Position numbers and translations under genes: made by a program. From the NCBI GenBank assembly GCA_964439745.1, contig CAYTQK010000066.1, forward strand, positions 1-13,748: a stretch of DNA of 13,748 bases, read 5' to 3'. This DNA comes from CAYTQK01 sp964439745. GTDB taxonomy: Bacteria; Desulfobacterota; Desulfobacteria; Desulfobacterales; Desulfosudaceae. The number at the start of each line of letters is the position of its first letter. Position 1 is the first letter of the stretch. Positions 12,101-13,748 of this stretch are shown here, piece after piece. The notes under the pieces were generated by a model. It was not told the origin of the DNA. It made no database searches and saw only the letters and a list, made by a program, of their open reading frames with translations.

Positions 12101-13748
12101 ATCACCATGGGCACCGGTGACGACGTCGTGGATATCTATAATACGGACCGTTCCCTGGAGGCGGTCCGGGGTGAGCTGAATATCAATGTCATGGGCGGCA
12201 CCAATACCCTTAACGTGGACGGTTCCGGTGACACCGTGGCTGATCCCGAAGTCATGATCAGTAACGCCGCCATCACCGGGCTGGCTCCGGCGGATATCAA
12301 CTATCAGAGCACCGGCGGCAACCTGGCCGGCGGCATCACCATCTGGAGCGGCACGGCCGGGGACGACATCACCGTAACCAGCACCCATCGGGACGAGGGG
12401 GTGCGGACCATAACCACCCTGAATACCGGCGCCGGTGATGATGCCGTCACGGCCTCCCTGGACGCGGCCGGCGACGGATTCTTCGTGCTGAACGGCCAGG
12501 AAGGTGCTGATGTCCTGGATGCCTCCGCCTCCTCCCTGCCCCTGGTGATCTTCGGCGGGGACGGCCAGGACGAGATTTATGGCGGCAGCGGCGACGACAT
12601 TATCTTCGGCGACCGCGGCCGGGTCTACTATCGCGATGAAACCGGCCAGGTGGTCACTTCCCTGGGCAACGGCACCCCGGTGGTCGGCCATACCGTGGAG
12701 GTGACCGGTTCCTGGGATTTCCCGGCTGCCACGGATCCCCTGAGCAGTTCCCGGGTTATTCGCCTGGAAGGGGGCGCGGAATACGGTGAAACCTGGTCAG
12801 TGGCCATTAATGATGAAAACGGCGCAGCCCTGGTCTCGGCGGACTATACGGTCGCCGATGGGACCGGCGAAGACACGCCAGGCATCGCCACGCAGCTGGC
12901 CAGCCTGCTGGAGGACGAACTGGCCGCGGCGGGCCTGAACGGTTATGCCATCACCGTTGAGGGCAGCCACCTGGTCATCGCCAATACCGTCGGCTCCCCG
13001 AGATTTACGGTCAGTCACAGGGTTCAGACAGAAGACCGTACCGACGGCGTGGAGCGCCTTCCTTCGGACATATTTGCCATTGATCCGGAAGTCGGCGGTA
13101 ATGACACCATCGATGCCGGCGACGGCAATGAAACCATTGTCGGCGGTTACGGAGCCGACACGGTTACGGCGGGCACCGGCGACCATGTGGTCATGGGTGA
13201 CAACGGCGGCATTACTTACGACACGGACGGCCAGCCCCTGGTGCTGGAGACGACCGACACGGCCGGGCAGGCCGGCTACGGCGGGGATGACGTCATTGAG
13301 ATCACCGGTGACGGTAATAATCATATTCTGGGTGGCATGGGCAGTGATACGGTCAGCACGGCCGCGACCACGGCGGGCACCACCGACGTCATCCTGACCG
13401 ACAACGGCCGGGTGACTTATAGCGGCGAAACCGGTTCCCTGGAGTTGGCTGAAATTGTGTCCACCGAGATTTCCAGCGGTGGAGACGATCTGGTCACCAC
13501 CGGCGACGGAGACAAGCATATCATCGGCGGCTTTGGTTCCGACACCATCACGGCGGGTGCCGGCGATCACGTGGTGGTGGCTGACAACGGCCGGGTGGAG
13601 TATGACAGCGACGGCGCGCCCCTGGTGCTGGAGACCACGGATACGGCCGATAATTCCGGGTACGGCGGTGTCGATACCATAACTCTGGATAACGGCAACA
13701 GCACCGTTTTCGGCGGTATGGATAGTGATGATATTACCACCGGCAACG
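155..13748 (+). CDS. Giant modular surface/secreted adhesin-like protein with beta-helix, Calx-beta-like, PPC-like and RTX repeats (both ends missing)
   Basis: Reading every codon in this frame from the TAA at 152-154 to the right edge gives 4,531 sense codons and no stop, so the gene continues beyond the window. The product is rich in Asp, Gly, Thr and Ala. It has two Cys (codons at 3575 and 11375), no obvious transmembrane segment and no enzyme motif. Modules in order are beta-helix, helical duplication, beta-helix, RTX, two Calx-beta-like, PPC-like, a split PPC-like enclosing nine ~100-residue repeats, a third Calx-beta-like, RTX, a duplicated ~100-residue module, and RTX supra-repeats. 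RTX-type GGxGxD loops normally bind calcium outside the cell, which suggests an exported adhesin or matrix protein, probably through type I secretion (inference; the C-terminal signal is not present). Start: none identifiable. The natural reading is that this ORF is continuous with the coding sequence before the TAA. The first in-frame ATG (737) has no convincing Shine-Dalgarno and falls within the beta-helix. It resembles LEPR-XLL-type giant proteins from memory only. Confidence 0.93.
224..1108 (+). other. Protein region: filamentous-haemagglutinin-like beta-helix, first part
   Basis: Residues about 24-318 after the TAA consist of short alternating hydrophobic strands separated by Gly/Asn/Asp turns, with phrases such as VGDVVLEGPI, GGDVILTAQGGIYVA, IELTAESGGIG and GDVYLREVDGDLRL. 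Such 'GDVxLxA..GxIG' phrasing is typical of right-handed beta-helices in large exported adhesins. The stretch at about 455-725 (Tyr/Asp-rich, then a more charged segment) breaks the regularity and may be a loop or an inserted element. The strand pattern is seen directly; the fold is inferred. Confidence 0.6.
1109..1816 (+). repeat. Protein region: charged helical block with an internal duplication, one half carrying an insertion
   Basis: This block is unlike its beta-rich neighbours. It is rich in Glu, Arg, Gln and Tyr, with likely helices. Two degenerate copies are visible. The first has EYRTYWGYRDQQ (1238-1273), then, after a ~94-residue beta-type insert, YDNDYQVTLSAKEEEAYRD (1556-1612). 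The second has TQYHTLHTQFDDY (1685-1723) and, only 11 residues on, YDPDFAYELSADEESTLRG (1757-1813). The shared core is YDxDxxxxLSAxEExxxR. The role of the helices is unknown; they may form a spacer or coiled element between the two beta-helices. Confidence 0.55.
1274..1555 (+). other. Protein region: inserted small beta module inside the first helical copy
   Basis: About 94 residues of beta-like sequence lie between the two halves of the first helical copy. They include TYTVMVVDANTIRLVDADG (near 1313-1369) and ATITFASAHGLSDDD (near 1478-1522). The second helical copy has only about a dozen residues at the equivalent place. 'TITFxxxHGL' and 'VDANTIxL' phrases recur in many giant repetitive bacterial proteins as a free-standing module, from memory. 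Confidence 0.45.
2084..2329 (+). other. Protein region: small beta module with DGQTWSSADF motif
   Basis: This is an ~80-residue segment reading as a strand, a DGQTWSSADFAEGDKIRISG core, then ADNDDYYLITSI and a strand ending LVLSADDS. It is a compact all-beta unit between the WTEEELLYAIGAGLL segment (near 1829-1873) and the second beta-helix. Similar 'W..aGF..Gd.I.IsGs..NdgxYxI' modules occur in other giant adhesin-like proteins as I recall. No function can be assigned beyond structural spacing. Confidence 0.4.
2357..3850 (+). other. Protein region: second, longer beta-helix
   Basis: About 498 residues (roughly 735-1232 after the TAA) follow a strongly periodic beta-helix pattern: DVDVESAGDINITAGGNVYL, GETVRIKGGQGIYN, GDLVLEAATASVG, GGVYLQGDTSI, VELTALAGGIG, NTISLTAEIGSIG, GDVTLRAGDDLNIDG. 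The 'GDIxIxAxGNVxL' phrasing is that of haemagglutinin-type exported proteins. An Asp-rich loop (about 3548-3565) interrupts it and is followed by one of only two cysteines in the protein (3575-3577). The cell-surface adhesin role is inferred from the fold type. Confidence 0.65.
3851..4798 (+). repeat. Protein region: first RTX-like Gly/Asp repeat block
   Basis: Repeated Gly-Asp turns followed by short strands are visible: GRDGDDTFVLDD, GDAGDDTFQV, GGFGEDSFTVY, GDEDNDTFII, GGQGADFISY, GGDGSDTLTV, LEGNDNFFIA and GGQGSDTFNT. These are degenerate RTX nonapeptide-type loops (GGxGxDxhx) in which Asp and backbone carbonyls normally bind Ca2+. The spacing between loops is irregular, with longer strands between them than in classical RTX toxins. 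This block and the two later ones are likely calcium-dependent folding segments of an exported protein. Confidence 0.7.
4799..4936 (+). other. Protein region: linker between RTX block 1 and the first Calx-beta-like domain
   Basis: Forty-six residues with mixed strands, containing ISVVSNDLLGHSGMIELLV and then a strand ending VSVNVADADEA, lead into the first Calx-beta-like domain. No domain is recognised. Confidence 0.4.
4937..5713 (+). repeat. Protein region: two Calx-beta-like domains in tandem
   Basis: Unit 1 is about 4937-5344 and unit 2 about 5345-5713. Both follow the same strand order: a 'Gly-(hydrophobic)' opening strand, then YAVALTRPPKEDVRV / YEVVLSSAPDAEVAV, then a strand plus Asn-Trp (FDENNWFTEQIVTVTAPAD / FTPENWNTGQEIYVRAIDD), then AEGPQTYEIKHN / AEGTHFVRIVHE, a YDG turn, and a closing strand ending in an acidic turn. 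This 'L.F...NW...Q.V.V.A.DD...EG....I.H' pattern is that of Calx-beta-type immunoglobulin-like domains in large bacterial surface proteins, which bind Ca2+ through acidic loops. The family name is by resemblance only. Confidence 0.6.
5714..5860 (+). other. Protein region: orphan opening strand of a third Calx-beta-like unit plus linker
   Basis: After unit 2 the sequence begins a further unit (GVYVEQSGGSTDVVEPTETG, 5717-5776) but goes into a Gly/Thr/Gln-rich linker and then a PPC-like domain instead of the usual Tyr-x-Val-x-Leu second strand. A Calx-beta-like body lacking its own opening strand appears about 4.2 kb further on (10007-10480). Confidence 0.4.
5861..6418 (+). other. Protein region: PPC-like beta-sandwich domain, intact copy
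   Basis: This segment has the layout of a bacterial pre-peptidase C-terminal (PPC)-type domain: GNDSLQAVQDLEL, then GDDTADYFSFDVTEEMLEAS, a strand SVRVILDIDHG, then LELITPSGQTI, the closing ESGTYIIQVTDL strand and a final DYFLHVSVESHEV strand. PPC-like domains are non-catalytic sandwiches found at the ends or between modules of secreted proteins. The loops are longer than usual (an 18-residue Trp/Asp-rich loop after the HG turn). It serves as the reference for recognising the split second copy. Fold assignment is by motif resemblance. Confidence 0.55.
6419..6637 (+). other. Protein region: second PPC-like domain, N-terminal half
   Basis: The segment NNDVQDLDIN, then a loop, then GSWDNYAFEITQAMLQPDAG parallels the start of the intact PPC-like domain (NDSLQAVQDLEL and ADYFSFDVTEEMLEASDG). 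In the intact copy the next element is the strand SVRVILDIDHG. Here the equivalent strand (EIKVLVDTHQI) is found only after 9428, with the nine-copy array in between. Confidence 0.5.
6638..9427 (+). repeat. Nine tandem copies of a ~100-residue Trp-containing beta module, nested in a PPC-like domain
   Basis: Copies start near 6656, 6974, 7283, 7580, 7871, 8186, 8489, 8813 and 9107, with lengths of 97-108 codons. The pattern is: opening strand xhxLxG, a short turn, then (G/D)ExW(T/S)hTh, a turn, YxYTV, then a D-x-L-x-(D/E)-V/I helix ('SLADIAAGLEAD', 'SLNDVAEGLADII'), then two to three strands ('LTITPADG', 'ITVSRSDN'). The Trp is kept in every copy (codons at 6719, 7037, 7352, 7637, 7940, 8246, 8552, 8870, 9170). 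Pairwise similarity is low except between the fifth and sixth. I know of similar 'GDxWTlTinGxxYxYTVxxGDtLadva' modules in giant bacterial and phage structural proteins, but cannot name a family. The role is likely a spacer or binding array. Confidence 0.8.
9428..9808 (+). other. Protein region: second PPC-like domain, C-terminal half
   Basis: EIKVLVDTHQI, LYLRLVDDDSGEVLA, an Asp/Trp loop, FLEYVFEEEGFYRIEVGSY and the closing SYQLNVTLQNHEIN match, element by element, the second half of the intact PPC-like domain (VRVILDIDHG, LELITPSGQTI, YLETEVTESGTYIIQVTD, DYFLHVSVESHEVD). An acidic loop contains a perfect 9-bp direct duplication (9701-9718) encoding PDDPDD. Together with 6419-6637 this makes one complete domain. 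Confidence 0.5.
9701..9718 (+). repeat. Short direct repeat: two copies of a 9-bp unit
   Basis: The unit ccggatgat is present twice, head to tail and in frame, encoding Pro-Asp-Asp twice in a surface loop of the PPC-like domain. It looks like a simple slippage duplication. Confidence 0.85.
9809..10006 (+). other. Protein region: short beta linker between the split PPC-like domain and the third Calx-beta-like body
   Basis: Sixty-six residues with strands KTLTITEGTGQGQSFVIEDY, STFTLDAPLDAG and SRFEVTYDMAQ. It resembles the segment at about 10547-10690 (VRILSGDLTGTVMDVESV, NTILFTTDW), so it may be one of two degenerate copies of a small linker module. Confidence 0.4.
10007..10480 (+). other. 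Protein region: third Calx-beta-like body, lacking its opening strand
   Basis: DSFTVILSSPPAAGETVTVD, a long loop, then LEFDSVNWNIPQTVEVSAIHD and a VVDGGDAKVF turn match the second strand, the Asn-Trp strand and the 'DD..EG' turn of the two Calx-beta-like units at 4937-5713. The opening 'GVxVxQSGG' strand is not present just upstream; the residues before it belong to the beta linker. After the Asn-Trp strand the sequence departs from the family and ends with TVEDNRKATLTDND. Confidence 0.45.
10481..10855 (+). other. Protein region: mixed beta linker before RTX block 2
   Basis: One hundred and twenty-five residues contain a DPLTGQQEPGFDPRMNE turn-rich segment, a two-strand unit (VRILSGDLTGTVMDVESV, NTILFTTDW), and then VDVLNVYNGDSPSDDTG with LTSDRLYGLGMG. 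The last phrases often precede Gly/Asp repeat blocks in giant RTX-like proteins as I remember them. No independent domain is recognised. Confidence 0.4.
10856..11194 (+). repeat. Protein region: second RTX-like Gly/Asp repeat block
   Basis: LEELNLELGYGNDTLTIEST, SVSGGDGADTITVKT, TVDAGQGADTIWVGS and LTIVGGDDADQVHIDD are regularly spaced Gly/Asp loops, each followed by a short strand. This is the calcium-binding parallel beta-roll pattern. The same ordered set (LxLGxGNDTxxxxSTH, then two GxGADTI loops, then LLTIxGGxxxDxxxxDD) is common in giant environmental RTX-like proteins from memory. Confidence 0.7.
11210..11968 (+). repeat. Protein region: two degenerate copies of a ~105-125-residue beta/alpha module
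   Basis: Copy 1 (about 11210-11518) and copy 2 (about 11618-11968) share the order VQT(I/L)(S/T)V, (S/G)xYR(L/F), then an acidic strand and a helix (DLVCQRLEELYG / TAEEVSAALAPIL), then a strand (YTVTFSGDLAGLDFPELT / FFIAFQGEYGDLALQAAD). This is the 'xIxYdAsAxxVxxALeal...VTFxGxLAGxDxPxLT' module recurrent in giant bacterial proteins. Copy 2 has an extra Tyr/Asp/Trp-rich loop (about 11690-11760). A 33-residue linker separates them. Function unknown. Confidence 0.5.
12002..12610 (+). repeat. Protein region: third RTX-like block, leading strands and loops
   Basis: GVETLDIDLGSGDDRLHIEG, NITMGTGDDVVDIY, LNINVMGGTNTLNVDGSGD, ITIWSGTAGDDITVTST, LNTGAGDDAVTAS, LNGQEGADVLDAS and finally VIFGGDGQDEIYGGSGDDII form a progression from degenerate to near-canonical RTX nonapeptides. 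The last two are the clearest calcium-binding loops in the window. The block runs directly into the supra-repeats that follow. Confidence 0.72.
12611..13748 (+). repeat. RTX supra-repeats (~60-70 residues each), the first carrying an insertion, the last cut by the window edge
   Basis: Units begin at a 'D(N/R)G(R/G)(V/I)xY' turn at 12611, 13199, 13400 and 13583. Units 2 and 4 share DGxPLVLETTDTA, then GYGGxDxI, then a GxGN or GDGN turn, then HILGGMGSDTV / VFGGMDSDDI. Units 1 and 3 end with GGYGADTVTAGTGDHVV / GGFGSDTITAGAGDHVV. Units 2 and 3 are 67 and 61 codons. Unit 1 is 196 codons because it holds a lone Trp module (12701-13030). The pattern continues beyond the right edge, so more units are expected. 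Calcium-binding beta-roll stacking is the inferred structure. Confidence 0.7.
12701..13030 (+). repeat. Lone tenth copy of the Trp-containing ~100-residue module, inside RTX supra-repeat 1
   Basis: After a VTGSW lead, the segment reads RVIRLEGG, GETWSVAIND, SADYTVADG, a helix GIATQLASLLEDELAAAGL, then YAITVEGSHLVIANTVG and FTVSHRV. This is the same strand-Trp-strand-YTV-helix-strand order as the nine tandem copies, including the invariant Trp (codon 12794). It separates VVTSLGNG (12650-12673) from DRTDGVERLP (13034-13063). The flanks together look like one RTX supra-repeat. Confidence 0.6.

Noticed and set aside
1..13748. Promoters, terminators, riboswitches or RNA genes
   Set aside because: The window is entirely within one coding frame, and I saw no hairpin followed by a T-run or recognisable RNA structure. 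AT-rich spots are isolated and inside codons.

Overview
The whole window lies inside one enormous protein-coding gene on the + strand. Its reading frame (codons starting at 2, 5, 8 and so on) runs in from the left edge, meets a single in-frame TAA at 152-154, and then stays open for 4,531 codons to the right edge. No true start codon, ribosome binding site, promoter, terminator, RNA gene, IS element or CRISPR array is visible, because the window is interior to the gene. All other long open frames on either strand are explained as shadows.

The product is a giant, acidic, Asp/Gly/Thr-rich, modular surface or secreted protein with only two cysteines in 4,531 residues. It has no catalytic motif and no membrane segment that I can see. 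Layout after the TAA: filamentous-haemagglutinin-like beta-helix (224-1108); a helical, internally duplicated block (1109-1816); a short mixed region; a second, longer beta-helix (2357-3850); a first RTX-like Gly/Asp block (3851-4798); two Calx-beta-like domains (4937-5713); a PPC-like beta-sandwich (5861-6418); a second PPC-like domain that appears split (6419-6637 and 9428-9808) around nine tandem copies of a ~100-residue Trp-containing module (6638-9427); a beta linker, a third Calx-beta-like domain and another linker (9809-10855); a second RTX-like block (10856-11194); two copies of a different ~100-residue module (11210-11968); and a third RTX block that turns into ~60-70-residue RTX supra-repeats and continues past the right edge (12002-13748).

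The most interesting theme is nesting. At several places one repeat family appears to sit inside another domain: the nine-copy array inside the PPC-like domain, a lone tenth copy inside an RTX supra-repeat, and a small beta module inside one half of a helical duplication. The protein seems to have grown by insertion into domains as well as by end-to-end duplication.

The organism is probably a Gram-negative, moderately GC-rich bacterium. The order of modules and several phrases resemble, from memory, the giant LEPR-XLL/RTX-type proteins of Desulfobacterota (sulfate reducers) and some other environmental phyla. This is a recollection, not a search result, and the diagnostic N-terminus is outside the window. 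A likely role is a calcium-stabilised adhesin or sheath/matrix protein exported by a type I-like system; that is inference.
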